In this document: positions 21,399-30,116 of the stretch, in pieces
How the letters are laid out: each line of letters begins with the position of its first letter
Numbering within the stretch: position 1 is the first letter of the stretch
NCBI RefSeq assembly: GCF_023544465.1
Contig: NZ_JALPVL010000019.1
Span: 62,001-126,000 of the forward strand
Direction of reading: 5' to 3'
Length of the DNA: 64,000 nt
DNA from: Paractinoplanes maris
Lineage (GTDB): Bacteria; Actinomycetota; Actinomycetes; Mycobacteriales; Micromonosporaceae
The notes under the pieces: generated by a model
Told to the model about the DNA's origin: nothing
Seen by the model: only the letters and a program-made list of their open reading frames with translations
Databases searched by the model: none
Position numbers and translations under genes: made by a program

Positions 21399-23605
21399 GG
21401 ACTGTGGCGGCGTGGTGGGCGGGGTGACGGTGGGGCGGGGATGTCGCCGATCGGGTCGATGGCGAACGTCAGCTCCTCGCCCGCCTGCACCTGCACCTCT
21501 TTGCCCTCGTGGCGGAAGGTGACATCGCCGTCGGCGGTGTAGGTGACGGCGTCGCGCTTCACCGTGACTGTCAGCGTGGCGCCGCGCCAGTGCAGGCGGA
21601 AAGCCAGCCGCTGCAGGCCCGGTGGCAGCCTCGGGCCGAACGACAGGCGGCCCTCGTGGTCGCGCATGCCGCCGAACCCCATCACCAGCGCGATCCAGCC
21701 GCCGGCGCAGGCCGCGATGTGCAGACCGTCGCCGCCCGACTCGCCGCCGCCGCGCAGGTCGAGCAACGCGGCCTCGGCCAGGTAGTCGTGGGCCAGTGAC
21801 AAATGGCCCAGCTCGGCCGCCAGCACCGCCTGGATCGGCGCCGACAGTGACGAGTCGCGGACGGTCCGGGCCTCGTAGTACGCGAAGTTGCGACGTTTCT
21901 CGTCGGCCGTGAACGCATCCCCCCGCACCATCATCGCCAGCACCAGATCGGCCTGCTTCACGACCTGTTTGCGATACAGGTTGAGGTAGTGGTGACCCAG
22001 CATCAGCGGGTACTCGTTGTCGGTGAAATCCCACTCGGGCAACCGGGTGAAACCGGCCGCCTGCTCGTGGACGTCGCGGCCCTCGGCGTACGGGATGCTC
22101 AAGCTGTCGGCCAGGCGCCCGGCCTCGTCGTCGAGCCCGGCCGCCCGCAGGGTTCGCTGGGCCATCAGGTTGGTGTAGATGTTGTCGTCCATCAGGGCCG
22201 TGTATTCGTCGGGGCCGGTCACGCCCGCGATGTGAGCCACGCCTTCATCGTCGAAGTAGGCGACCGACTTCCACAGCTTCGCCGTCTCGGTGAGGATCTC
22301 GTGGCCGGCCTCCCGCATGAATTCCTCGTCGCCGGTGGCCGCTTCGTAACGCAGCACCGCGTCGGCGATGTCCGCGTTGACGTGCAGCGCCGCCGTGCCC
22401 GCGGGCCAGTATCCGGAGCACTCCGGGCCGCTGATCGTCCGCCACGGGAAAGCCGCGCCGTCCAGTCCCAGCTCGCGGGCCCGGTCGCGGGCGTCGCCGA
22501 GCGTGCTGTGCCGCCACTTCAGCGCGGGGCCGACGCAGCCGGGATGGGTGTAGGTGAGGGCCCGCAACACGTAGGTCTCGGTGTCCCAGAGCGTGTGCCC
22601 GTCGTACCCGTTGCCGGTCAGGCCCTTGGCCGGGATCGGATGCGGGCCGGCCTGGGCGCCCGCCTGCAGCACGTGGAACAGTCCGAAGCGGACCGCCTGC
22701 TGGATGTCCGGGTCGCCGTCGACCTCGACGTCCGCGCCCGCCCAGAAATCGTCGAGATACTCCCGTTGCTCGGCCGCCAGCACGTCGAAGCCGTCCCGGG
22801 CGGCCGCGTCGCGATCGGCCACGACCTCGTCGGCTGCGGGCCAGCGGTAGGCCAGGAACTTCTCGAAGGTGATCTCGCCACGGGCGGTGGACGTCCAGCG
22901 GATCAGCTCGGGCTCCGCCGAGACCTCGCCGGGAGCGCCGGTGTGGGTGACCGCGGCCGCGACGGTCAGACCGCTGCGCCGGGTGCGGAGCACGAGGACG
23001 TCGTCGTTGTGCGACACCGGGGCGAACGGGTCCTGGATGATGGCGCTGGCCCGCGGGTCGTCCTCCCGCGGCGGCGGCAGGTCCTCGTCGACCACCAGAT
23101 CCGACTCCACCCGCAACTCGGCCTCGGCGCGCACGGAGTAACGAACAGCCGCCACCGAGGGACGGCGGAACGAGACCAGCCGCTCGGTGCGCAGCCACAC
23201 CGGCACCCCGGCCGGCGAGACCCATTCGACTTCCCGGGTCAGCGTGCCGGCCCGCAGGTCGAGCACCCGCTCGTGGCTGCGCACTTCGCCCGTACGCAGA
23301 TCGAAGCTCTCGCCGTCGACGAAGAGCGCGATCCGCTTGCCGTTGGGCCCGTTCACGATCGTCTGCGTGACCTCGGGGAACCCGAAGCCCTCCTCGGGGT
23401 ACTGCAGGTCCCGCTCCTCGAACAGCGAGTTGAGGAAGGTGCCGGGCATGCCCCCGCAGTGCGGCTCCTCGAGGTTGGCCCGCAGGCCGATGTGCCCGTT
23501 GGCCAGTGCGAAGACCGACTCGCCCTGGAGCAGCGCGCCGTCCTGTTCGTCCGGGGCGCCGATCTCCCGGACGATCCATGGCTCGGCCGGTCCGATTTCA
23601 GACAT
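21389..23605 (-). CDS. Glycoside hydrolase family 65 protein (maltose/trehalose/kojibiose phosphorylase type)
   Basis: 738 residues. The N-terminal beta-sandwich (about 1-270) contains FALANGHIGLRANLEEP and GTFLNSLFEE. The alpha6/alpha6 barrel follows with the family signature GNGYDGHTLWDTETYVLRAL and ECSGYWPAGTAALHVNADI. The catalytic general acid is the Glu of GVTGPDEYTALMDDN. A C-terminal beta sandwich ends the protein. GH65 enzymes cleave alpha-glucosidic disaccharides with phosphate, giving beta-glucose 1-phosphate, or hydrolyse them. The exact substrate is not readable. It overlaps by eight bases the PfkB kinase gene that follows, pointing to a sugar-use operon. The C-terminal tail is Pro/Arg-rich where the minisatellite begins. 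Confidence 0.93.
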   Translation of the reverse strand: MSEIGPAEPWIVREIGAPDEQDGALLQGESVFALANGHIGLRANLEEPHCGGMPGTFLNSLFEERDLQYPEEGFGFPEVTQTIVNGPNGKRIALFVDGESFDLRTGEVRSHERVLDLRAGTLTREVEWVSPAGVPVWLRTERLVSFRRPSVAAVRYSVRAEAELRVESDLVVDEDLPPPREDDPRASAIIQDPFAPVSHNDDVLVLRTRRSGLTVAAAVTHTGAPGEVSAEPELIRWTSTARGEITFEKFLAYRWPAADEVVADRDAAARDGFDVLAAEQREYLDDFWAGADVEVDGDPDIQQAVRFGLFHVLQAGAQAGPHPIPAKGLTGNGYDGHTLWDTETYVLRALTYTHPGCVGPALKWRHSTLGDARDRARELGLDGAAFPWRTISGPECSGYWPAGTAALHVNADIADAVLRYEAATGDEEFMREAGHEILTETAKLWKSVAYFDDEGVAHIAGVTGPDEYTALMDDNIYTNLMAQRTLRAAGLDDEAGRLADSLSIPYAEGRDVHEQAAGFTRLPEWDFTDNEYPLMLGHHYLNLYRKQVVKQADLVLAMMVRGDAFTADEKRRNFAYYEARTVRDSSLSAPIQAVLAAELGHLSLAHDYLAEAALLDLRGGGESGGDGLHIAACAGGWIALVMGFGGMRDHEGRLSFGPRLPPGLQRLAFRLHWRGATLTVTVKRDAVTYTADGDVTFRHEGKEVQVQAGEELTFAIDPIGDIPAPPSPRPPRRHSPPA

Positions 23606-24434
23606 CGCTCAACTCCGGTCGTCCGCTCACCCGGGTGACAGTGGCGCCCGAGGCCGCCGTTGCCTTGCGCGCCGCTTCCTCGTACGACGCACCGGCCAGC
23701 AGCGCGGCGGTCAGCCCGGCCACGAACGCGTCCCCGCCGCCGGTGGTGTCGACCACCTCGGCATCGATCAATGGGATCTTGACCCGGCCGCCCCGCCACA
23801 CGAACAGGTTGCCGTCGTCCTGGGCCAGCGCGAGCAGCTTGGGGCCGAGCTCGAGCACGTCCTCGCCGAGACCGCCGGCCTCCTTCTCGTCGGCGCGCAC
23901 GACATCGGCGTACGAGAGAAGGGTCTTGTCCTTGATCTGGCCGTCGAGCACCACCAGCTTGCCGGCCTCGTGGCCGATCCGGGCCGCGGCCAGCGTCGCC
24001 GCCTCCGGCTGCTGCAACTGCACGAGGACGGCGTCCGCCCCGGCGATGACCTGCCGGGCGCGCCGCACATCAGCCGCGGTTAGCAGCACCGACGGCGGCA
24101 GGTGCTCGACGTAGCGGTAATGGCCGCCCGGCTCCAGGAGCTCCACGATCAGCCCGGTCAGCGTGTCCGGGCGGCGGATCACCGGGCGGACGTCGATGCC
24201 GTCCCGCCGGGCCTGGGCCAGCAGCACATCGCCGATGACGTCGTCACCGGCGACCGCGACCAGCGACGGGCGCACGCCGAGCTGGGCCAGCGCCACGGCT
24301 TGATTGGCACCTTTGCCGCCCAGCTGCTCGTGGCGGCTGCCGGCGGCGCCCGAACTGCCAGGATCGGGCAGGCGATCAACGGTGAGGACGAGGTCACGGG
24401 CCAGCTGCCCGATCACGGCGGCGGTAGGAGTCAC
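23598..24434 (-). CDS. PfkB/ribokinase-family carbohydrate kinase
   Basis: 278 residues from the GTG at 24434, picked for GGGGA five bases upstream; the ATG at 24473 (MSHKLSVVG) would add 13 residues. PfkB signature 1 is GGKGANQAVALAQLGVRP near the N-terminus. Signature 2 with the catalytic Asp is DTTGGGDAFVAGLTAAL near residue 235. ribokinase-type substrate residues are seen in LTGLIVELLEPGGHYRYV. It phosphorylates a sugar or nucleoside; ribokinase is the best guess. It overlaps the GH65 gene by eight bases in the same direction. Confidence 0.88.
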   Translation of the reverse strand: MTPTAAVIGQLARDLVLTVDRLPDPGSSGAAGSRHEQLGGKGANQAVALAQLGVRPSLVAVAGDDVIGDVLLAQARRDGIDVRPVIRRPDTLTGLIVELLEPGGHYRYVEHLPPSVLLTAADVRRARQVIAGADAVLVQLQQPEAATLAAARIGHEAGKLVVLDGQIKDKTLLSYADVVRADEKEAGGLGEDVLELGPKLLALAQDDGNLFVWRGGRVKIPLIDAEVVDTTGGGDAFVAGLTAALLAGASYEEAARKATAASGATVTRVSGRPELSDV

Positions 24435-24586
24435 GCGTCCCCATGTACCCACGACTGACAGTTTGTGCGACATTCGCACCTGAGGCTTCACTGAGAGTGC
24501 GATTCGCCCATCGAGAGCATTGCAGGACACCGATGCCCTTTCTAGGCTCTCCTGGACCATGCCGAACGTGAGGGGGATCACCGACC

Positions 24587-25165
24587 ATGACCAACAGCAA
24601 TCCGGTCTCATCGAACGCGTACGAATATCTGGACAACGTCGGTCCGGAGGAGCAGGCGCGGCTCGAGGCCGTCCGCCGCTACCGGCTGGTCGACCAGCCG
24701 GTCGAGGACGCGTACGACCGGATCGCGTTCGTGGCGGGGGCGATCTTCAACACTCCGATCGCGACGGTGTCGCTCGTCGAGCAGGACAGGGTGTGGCTCG
24801 CCGCCTGTCAGGGACTGGTCGGGGTCCGCGAAGTGGGCAAGGAGCCGGGGCTGTGCGCGTCGGTCATCGCCCAGGACGACGTCTACGTGATCAACAACGC
24901 GGCCGTCGACCCGCGGACACTGGAACACCCGCTCGTCCGCGGTGACCTGGGGCTCCGCTTCTATGCGGCGGCACCGATCCGCACCCACGACGGTTACCGC
25001 CTGGGGACGGTCAACGTGATCGACAACAGGCCGCGGGAGGCGACGGCCCGGCAGCTCCAGGCACTCGAGCACCTGGCCTCGATGGTCTCCGACGAGCTGG
25101 AGCTGCGGCTCATGGTGATCCGCAGCGCGGCGGCCGAGCAGCGGATGCGCGAAACGGTGAGCTGA
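24587..25165 (+). CDS. Stand-alone GAF-domain protein
   Basis: 192 residues. A single GAF domain spans about residues 30-180: AFVAGAIFNTPIATVSLVEQ, WLAACQGLVGVREVGKEPGL, CASVIAQDDVYVINNAAVDP, GLRFYAAAPIRTHDGYRLGT, then ALEHLASMVSDELELRL. No kinase, cyclase or HTH domain is attached. It may act as a small-ligand or redox sensor working with a partner encoded elsewhere. It is divergent from the PfkB kinase and followed by the lipid kinase. Confidence 0.87.
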   Translation: MTNSNPVSSNAYEYLDNVGPEEQARLEAVRRYRLVDQPVEDAYDRIAFVAGAIFNTPIATVSLVEQDRVWLAACQGLVGVREVGKEPGLCASVIAQDDVYVINNAAVDPRTLEHPLVRGDLGLRFYAAAPIRTHDGYRLGTVNVIDNRPREATARQLQALEHLASMVSDELELRLMVIRSAAAEQRMRETVS

Positions 25166-25199
25166 TTACGATTCCGGCGGTTCGGGTAGTGCGCAGCGC

Positions 25200-26102
25200 A
25201 TGCGTACCCCTCGCAAGATCGCCGTTGTCGCGCACCAGAAAAAGACGCTGGGCGGCGGCCTGGACGAGCTCCGCCGCCGCCTGACCGATGCCGAGGTCGA
25301 GGACCTGGACTGGTATGAGGTGCCCAAGAGCAAGAAGGCGCCCAAGGCGGTGCGGTCGGCCCTCGAGGGGAAACCGGACCGTCTGATCGTCTGGGGCGGC
25401 GACGGGATGGTGCAGCGCTCGCTCGACGTGGTGGCGCGGTCCGGCACGAAGGTGCCGGTGGGCATCATCCCGGCCGGCACCGGGAACCTGCTGGCCACAA
25501 ACCTGGGCATCCCGACGTCGTCGCTCGAGGACGCGGTCGAGGTCGCGTTGCACGGCGTGGACAAGGCCATCGATCTGGGCAAACTCGACGGTGAGCACTT
25601 CGGCGTGATGGCCGGCATCGGGTTCGACGGGGCGATGATCCAGGACGCGGACCGCGGGCTCAAGGATCGGCTGGGCAAGCTGGCGTACGTGTGGGCCGGG
25701 TTGCGGCACGTGAACGGCGAGGCGGCCACGGCGTCGATCACCATCGACGGGACCACGTGGTTCGAGGACGAGGCCAGCTGTGTGCTGATCGGGAACGTCA
25801 GCAAGATCACGGGTGGGATCCGGGCCTTCGACGACGCCAAGCCGGACGACGGCTGGCTGGACGTGGGAGTGGCCACCGCCCAGGGTGCCCTGCAATGGGC
25901 CCGGGCGCTGGGGACCATGGCCGTGGGGCGCAGTGACAGCTCGCCGTTCGTCCGGACCACCCGGGCCCGGCGGGTGGACGTGAAGCTCGAGTCCAAGATG
26001 GAGTACGAGCTGGACGGCGGCGCCCGCAGCAAGACGAAGTCGTTCTCGGCGAAGGTCGTTCCCGCAGCGGTGAAGATCTGCGTCCCGGCGTCGGAGTCAT
26101 AG
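25200..26102 (+). CDS. Diacylglycerol kinase-like lipid kinase
   Basis: 300 residues. The catalytic glycine motif is VWGGDGMVQRSLD near residue 64, with the nucleotide-binding loop IIPAGTGNLLATNLGIP near 90 and the conserved VMAGIGFDGAMIQDADRGLK near 140. This is the DAGK catalytic fold (YegS/DgkB type), which phosphorylates diacylglycerol, sphingoid or related lipids. It lies 34 bases after the GAF gene and may be co-transcribed with it. Confidence 0.92.
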   Translation: MRTPRKIAVVAHQKKTLGGGLDELRRRLTDAEVEDLDWYEVPKSKKAPKAVRSALEGKPDRLIVWGGDGMVQRSLDVVARSGTKVPVGIIPAGTGNLLATNLGIPTSSLEDAVEVALHGVDKAIDLGKLDGEHFGVMAGIGFDGAMIQDADRGLKDRLGKLAYVWAGLRHVNGEAATASITIDGTTWFEDEASCVLIGNVSKITGGIRAFDDAKPDDGWLDVGVATAQGALQWARALGTMAVGRSDSSPFVRTTRARRVDVKLESKMEYELDGGARSKTKSFSAKVVPAAVKICVPASES

Positions 26103-26147
26103 GTAACGCTCTCGCACGCCGCGGGTGAACCGATAGCGTGCGGGGCC

Positions 26148-26792
26148 ATGGATGAGCCGACCGAGGAACTACGCCGGGCGCACGACGTGCTGGCCGACTT
26201 CTATGTGGAACGTCTGAACGGGCTCCTGGAGTCGATGCCGATCGAGCGCGCGATGCTCGACCTGTTCAGCGGCTTGACGCTCGCCGCCGGGCTGGGGGCC
26301 GAGGTGGCGGACGTCGGCTGCGGGACCGGCCGGCTCGAACCGTATCTGGCCTCCCGCGGACTGTCCCCGCGCGGCGTCGACCTCTCGCCCGGGATGGTCG
26401 AGGTCGCCCGGCGCGACCACCCGGCGTTCCCGTTCGAGGTGGCCGACCTGCGCGACCTGCCGTTTCCCGCGGCCTCGCTGGCCGGCGTGGTGTGCTGGTA
26501 TTCGCTGATCTTCCTGGCCCCGCCGGATCGGCCGGTGGCATTCGCCGAGCTGGCACGGGTCCTGCGGCCGGGCGGTCACCTGGTGACCGCGTTCAAGGAC
26601 GGCGACGGTGAGCATCGGCGCAGCGGGCGGTCCGCCGGCCTGGGGGTGGAGTTCGACTCCTACTGGCTGTCCACCCGGCAGATGCTGGACCTGGCGGGCG
26701 GCGCGGGCTTCGACGTGGTGTTCCAAGGCAGCCGCCCCCCGGAGGACGGTGAGTCCTGCCCACAGGGCTATCTGCTGCTCCGCAAGGCTTGA
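26148..26792 (+). CDS. Class I SAM-dependent methyltransferase
   Basis: 214 residues. Motif I is VADVGCGTGRLEPYLASRGL near residue 57. GVDLSPGMVEVARRDHPAFP supplies the adenosine-binding acidic residue, and ARVLRPGGHLVTAFKDGDGE is motif III. Substrate unknown. The gene appears complete. The remnant ArsR frame begins only a few bases after its stop, so this gene may mark the breakpoint that removed the ArsR DNA-binding part. Confidence 0.88.
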   Translation: MDEPTEELRRAHDVLADFYVERLNGLLESMPIERAMLDLFSGLTLAAGLGAEVADVGCGTGRLEPYLASRGLSPRGVDLSPGMVEVARRDHPAFPFEVADLRDLPFPAASLAGVVCWYSLIFLAPPDRPVAFAELARVLRPGGHLVTAFKDGDGEHRRSGRSAGLGVEFDSYWLSTRQMLDLAGGAGFDVVFQGSRPPEDGESCPQGYLLLRKA

Positions 26793-26796
26793 GAGG

Positions 26797-27168
26797 TCTG
26801 ATCACTGGGCAGACCCGGATCTGGGCACGGGGCGGGAACGGTGGTGGCGGGCGGCTCACCAGCGCACGACCCTCGACCCGGGCGTCGGGCGGGCGGCGGA
26901 CGGGGCCGCCGAGGGATATCTGCGGGCTGTGGCGGCGGCGGACTCGCAGCGGGTGGAAGCCGCGATCACCGACCTGGCGGTGCTGCCGGAGCGGTGGCAG
27001 GACGCGTTCTACCTGGCCACCGAGCAACCGCGGCTCTCGCCTCGGCAAGCTGTCGAGCTCAGCCGGCGGTTCAAGGAGCTGGTCGACGAGTACGCCGCGG
27101 CGGCCGGCGATGACGCGGAGCGGGTCAGCGTGCAGTGGCAGGTTCTCCCGATGGTGGAGCGCGACTGA
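26797..27168 (+). pseudogene. Decapitated ArsR-type winged-helix regulator (C-terminal half only)
   Basis: The frame reads DLGTGRERWWRAAHQRTTL and continues through ERWQDAFYLATEQPRLSPRQ to QWQVLPMVERD. G-RERWWRA is the usual hinge just after the winged helix in actinobacterial ArsR/HTH_20 regulators, and the rest matches their C-terminal helices. No helix-turn-helix is encoded upstream in this frame; instead the methyltransferase ends there. There is no ATG, only in-frame GTG at 26929. The stop overlaps the MFS transporter ATG (TGATG), the normal linkage for such regulators, so the frame was once coding. A short C-terminal protein might still be made. Confidence 0.65.
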
Positions 27169-28394
27169 TGCGTCCGCTGCCGGGGCTGCTGGTGGCTGAG
27201 GGGGTGTCGCTGGCCGGCAGTCACGTGGCGACGGTCGCGGTGCCGTGGCTGGTGCTGGTCACGACCGGCTCGGCCACCCGGGTCGGGGTGGTGGCGCTCG
27301 CGCAGACGTTGCCGTTTGTGCTGGCGGGGATGCTCGGGGGTGCGCTGGTCGACCGTACGGGTCCGCGGCGGGTCGCCATCGCCGCCGATGTGGGCAGTGT
27401 GGTGGCGGTGGGGGCCATCCCGCTGTTGCATCTGCTCGGGGAGCTGACGTTCGGGCGGCTGGTGGCGGCGGTGGCGATCGCCGGGGCGGTCAGCGGATGC
27501 GGCAACATCGCCAAGCGGGCCCTGCTTCCGCTCGCGGTGGAGGCTTCGGGAACGCCGATGGCGCGCGCCACGGCACTGTTCGACGGCTTCGGACGGGCGG
27601 CGCTGCTGGTCGGGCTGCCGTTGGGTGGTGTTCTGGTCGCGGCGTTCGGGCCGGCCGCGGTGCTGGTGGTCGACGCGGCCTCGTTCGCCTTCTGCGCCGC
27701 CACGGTGGCGGCCACGGTCCGCATCCGGCCCGTGCAGGCCGACGATGACGCTGCCACTCCGGCCGGCCAAACCGGCGACGGGGTGGCGGCCGGCTTCGCG
27801 TTCGTCCGGCAAGATCGGCTGGTCGTCATGGTGGTGGGGATGCTGTTCTTCACCAACCTGGCCGATCAGGCGTACATGGCGGTCTTCCTGCCGGTCTGGG
27901 TGCGCGAGACGGGTGCCGGGCCGGCGGCTTTCGGTCTGGTCGGCGGAGTTTTCGGGCTCGGGGCCGTGCTCGGCGCGGCCGTCTACGCGGTGCTGGCCGA
28001 GCGGCTCCCGCGTGCTTCGACCTTTGTGGTGTGCTTTTTGATCGCCGGGTCGCCGCGTCTGTTCGCCATGGCTCTGAGTGATGAGCTGTGGCTGATCGTC
28101 GGCGTGGCGTTCGGGGCCGGGGTGGCGGTCTCGGCGGTCAACCCGATCCTGATGGCGGTCAGCTACGAACGCATTCCGGCCCGGCTGCGCGGGCGCGTGC
28201 TCGGGGTGGTCGGCGCTCTCTCGTACGCGGGGATTCCGGCCGGTGGGTTGCTCGGCGGGCTGTCGGTGGATGGAGCCGGGCTACGGACGGCCGTTCTGGG
28301 AGCCGGCCTGCTCTACCTGGTGGTGACTACGGCTCCGCTGTTCGCCGTCCGGCGTCTCAGCGCCGCCGTGCGAAAGCCGGTGACAGTCGGATAG
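27168..28394 (+). CDS. Major facilitator superfamily transporter (efflux type)
   Basis: 408 residues from the ATG overlapping the ArsR-remnant stop. About twelve hydrophobic segments are visible, beginning LLVAEGVSLAGSHVATVAVP. The loop between helices 2 and 3 carries GALVDRTGPRRVAIAADVGS, the MFS motif A. It resembles the actinobacterial drug and siderophore exporters usually kept silent by an adjacent ArsR-type repressor. Here that repressor lacks its DNA-binding half, so expression may be constitutive or lost. Confidence 0.9.
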   Translation: MRPLPGLLVAEGVSLAGSHVATVAVPWLVLVTTGSATRVGVVALAQTLPFVLAGMLGGALVDRTGPRRVAIAADVGSVVAVGAIPLLHLLGELTFGRLVAAVAIAGAVSGCGNIAKRALLPLAVEASGTPMARATALFDGFGRAALLVGLPLGGVLVAAFGPAAVLVVDAASFAFCAATVAATVRIRPVQADDDAATPAGQTGDGVAAGFAFVRQDRLVVMVVGMLFFTNLADQAYMAVFLPVWVRETGAGPAAFGLVGGVFGLGAVLGAAVYAVLAERLPRASTFVVCFLIAGSPRLFAMALSDELWLIVGVAFGAGVAVSAVNPILMAVSYERIPARLRGRVLGVVGALSYAGIPAGGLLGGLSVDGAGLRTAVLGAGLLYLVVTTAPLFAVRRLSAAVRKPVTVG

Positions 28395-28528
28395 GCGACA
28401 GGAGACTTCGTTCCCGTGAGCGCCCTATTCTGCGGTATTCGCCCACATATCCCCTGGATCGAGTCGGCCATCGCCCCCACACTGGCGATCACCATCCGGC
28501 ACCGCTACGCATCTCCAGGGGGTTCGCC

Positions 28529-28768
28529 ATGCCGTTCCACCCGAGTTCCGCAGTGAGCGTCGCATTTCTGGTGACCGCGGCGGCCGTCATCGTCGCCGGC
28601 TACCACCTCGGCCGCGGTCGCTCTTCCTTTTGGCGTGGCCGGCCAGAGATCCGCCGCTCGCCGAGGGCCACCCGTCCGAACGCGTGGATCCCGACCGCCC
28701 GGATCATGACTGCGTTGTTGCTGCTCCTCATCGCGATGTTCGCAGCGGCTTACAGCGCCGGCAACTGA
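28529..28768 (+). CDS. Small two-helix membrane protein
   Basis: 79 residues; the ATG has AGGGGG six bases upstream. Two transmembrane helices (AVSVAFLVTAAAVIVAGYHL and ARIMTALLLLLIAMFAAAYS) flank a basic loop rich in Arg and Trp. No family recognised. The gene stands alone, 134 bases after the MFS gene and convergent with the glycosyltransferase. Confidence 0.65.
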   Translation: MPFHPSSAVSVAFLVTAAAVIVAGYHLGRGRSSFWRGRPEIRRSPRATRPNAWIPTARIMTALLLLLIAMFAAAYSAGN

Positions 28769-28848
28769 AAGCACGGCCCACACCGCCCGCAGCTAAGACC
28801 TCACCGCGACGGCAGCCGACAAGCCGCCGGCAGTGAACAGCCGCAGCC

Positions 28849-29517
28849 CTACAAAGAGAACCGGTCGACGATCGCGAAGCGCAGCAGCGCCCGATAGACC
28901 CGCGCCGCGTCGCTCACCGAACCGAAGTGCGAGGAAGCGTTCCCGTTCAGATAGGTGGTCGCGATCTCGACCTGCTCGATCGGATGGCCGGCCCGGGTAG
29001 CTGCCAGCAGCACATTCATCTCGTACTCGAAGCGCTCGCCCGCCACCTCGCCCAGCCACGGCAGCAACGAGGCCGGACAGCCGCGCAGCCCGGTCTGGGT
29101 GTCCCGCACCCACTGGCCGGTCGCGGCCCGGAACAGCTCGCGGGTGATCGCGTTGCCCACCCGCGAGCGGGGCGGCATCCGCCGGACCCGGCGCACGCCC
29201 AGCACCAGGTGACCGGTCTCGCGGACCCGGGCGCCGATCCGCACGATGTCCTCCGCGCTGTGCTGCCCGTCGCCGTCGGCGCAGATCACCGGCTCGCCGG
29301 GGTGGGCGGCCGCGATGTGCGCGAACCCCGTACGCAGCGCCGCGCCCTTGCCCCGGTTCACCTCATGCCGCAGAACCGTGCACCCGGGCACGGAGACCGG
29401 GGTCGAGGAGCCGTCGTCGACCAGGACGATCGAGCCCGAAGGATCGGCTTCACGCACATCCGCGACCAGCCGGGACAACCCGGCACCCGGCTGATAAACC
29501 GGCACAAGAAACACCAT
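28849..29517 (-). CDS. Family 2 glycosyltransferase (DPM1-like, soluble)
   Basis: 222 residues. The GT-A fold begins MVFLVPVYQPGAGLSRLVAD and has VLVDDGSSTPV for nucleotide binding. NRGKGAALRTGFAHI is typical of polyprenyl-phosphate mannose/glucose synthases, and the metal motif is CADGDGQHSAEDI. DTQTGLRGCPASLLPWL is the conserved acceptor loop. There is no membrane tail. It probably transfers a hexose to polyprenyl phosphate. It is the third gene of an operon with the DUF218 and metallo-hydrolase genes (eight-base gap upstream). Confidence 0.9.
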   Translation of the reverse strand: MVFLVPVYQPGAGLSRLVADVREADPSGSIVLVDDGSSTPVSVPGCTVLRHEVNRGKGAALRTGFAHIAAAHPGEPVICADGDGQHSAEDIVRIGARVRETGHLVLGVRRVRRMPPRSRVGNAITRELFRAATGQWVRDTQTGLRGCPASLLPWLGEVAGERFEYEMNVLLAATRAGHPIEQVEIATTYLNGNASSHFGSVSDAARVYRALLRFAIVDRFSL

Positions 29518-29525
29518 GGCCGCTG

Positions 29526-30116
29526 CTATACCCCGCGGCGCAACATCGTTACCATTCGTCGCTCGCGCCGCAGCAGCACCGCCGGATCACGCACGCCCAG
29601 GAAGCAGACGCGGGATGCCGCCCGGACGCCGTACTCGAACAGACCACCGCGCGGCAGGCCGGCCGCCGGCACGTTGATCAGCGCGTCGCCCCGCAGGCCC
29701 AGGACCTTGCCCGCCAGGAACCGGGCCCGCGGCAGATGCCAGGCGTGGGTGACCAGCCCGAGCGGCCGGGCCGGGCCCAGCCCCAAGCCGTCGAGCAGCC
29801 CGTCCGCCTGCACGTGCAACAGGTTCTCGAGCGTGCTGCGCGACCGGCTCTCGACGCGGGCGACACCGGGATCGAGCCCGAGGCCGACGGCGGCACCGCG
29901 CATCAGGTCGGCCTCGCGGCAACCCGGCGGCGGTTCGGCGGCACCCGAGCGGGCCTGCTCCCAGCCCCCGGAGAACACCACCCTCTCCACGTACGGATAG
30001 GAGACCGCAGCCCGCACCCGGGCCAGACTCCCGGCCGAGAGGGCGAAGCCCGACGGCGCCGGGACCAGGCCGTTGCCGAGGACCAGGAGCGCGGCCGCTA
30101 CGCGATCTGCTGCCAC
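29526..30116 (-). CDS. DUF218/ElyC-SanA-YdcF family protein
   Basis: 196 residues from the GTG at 30116, inside the end of the metallo-hydrolase gene (19-bp overlap); GGTGGA lies six bases upstream. The family pattern is visible: AALLVLGNGLVP, VVFSGGWEQARSG, EADLMRGAAVGLGLDP, RVESRSRSTLENLLHV, and GLVTHAWHLPRARFLA with FLGVRDPAVL near the end. DUF218 proteins act in envelope and vancomycin-sensitivity phenotypes in enterobacteria; their reaction is unclear. Coupling to a polyprenyl-type glycosyltransferase fits an envelope role. Confidence 0.82.
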   Translation of the reverse strand: MAADRVAAALLVLGNGLVPAPSGFALSAGSLARVRAAVSYPYVERVVFSGGWEQARSGAAEPPPGCREADLMRGAAVGLGLDPGVARVESRSRSTLENLLHVQADGLLDGLGLGPARPLGLVTHAWHLPRARFLAGKVLGLRGDALINVPAAGLPRGGLFEYGVRAASRVCFLGVRDPAVLLRRERRMVTMLRRGV

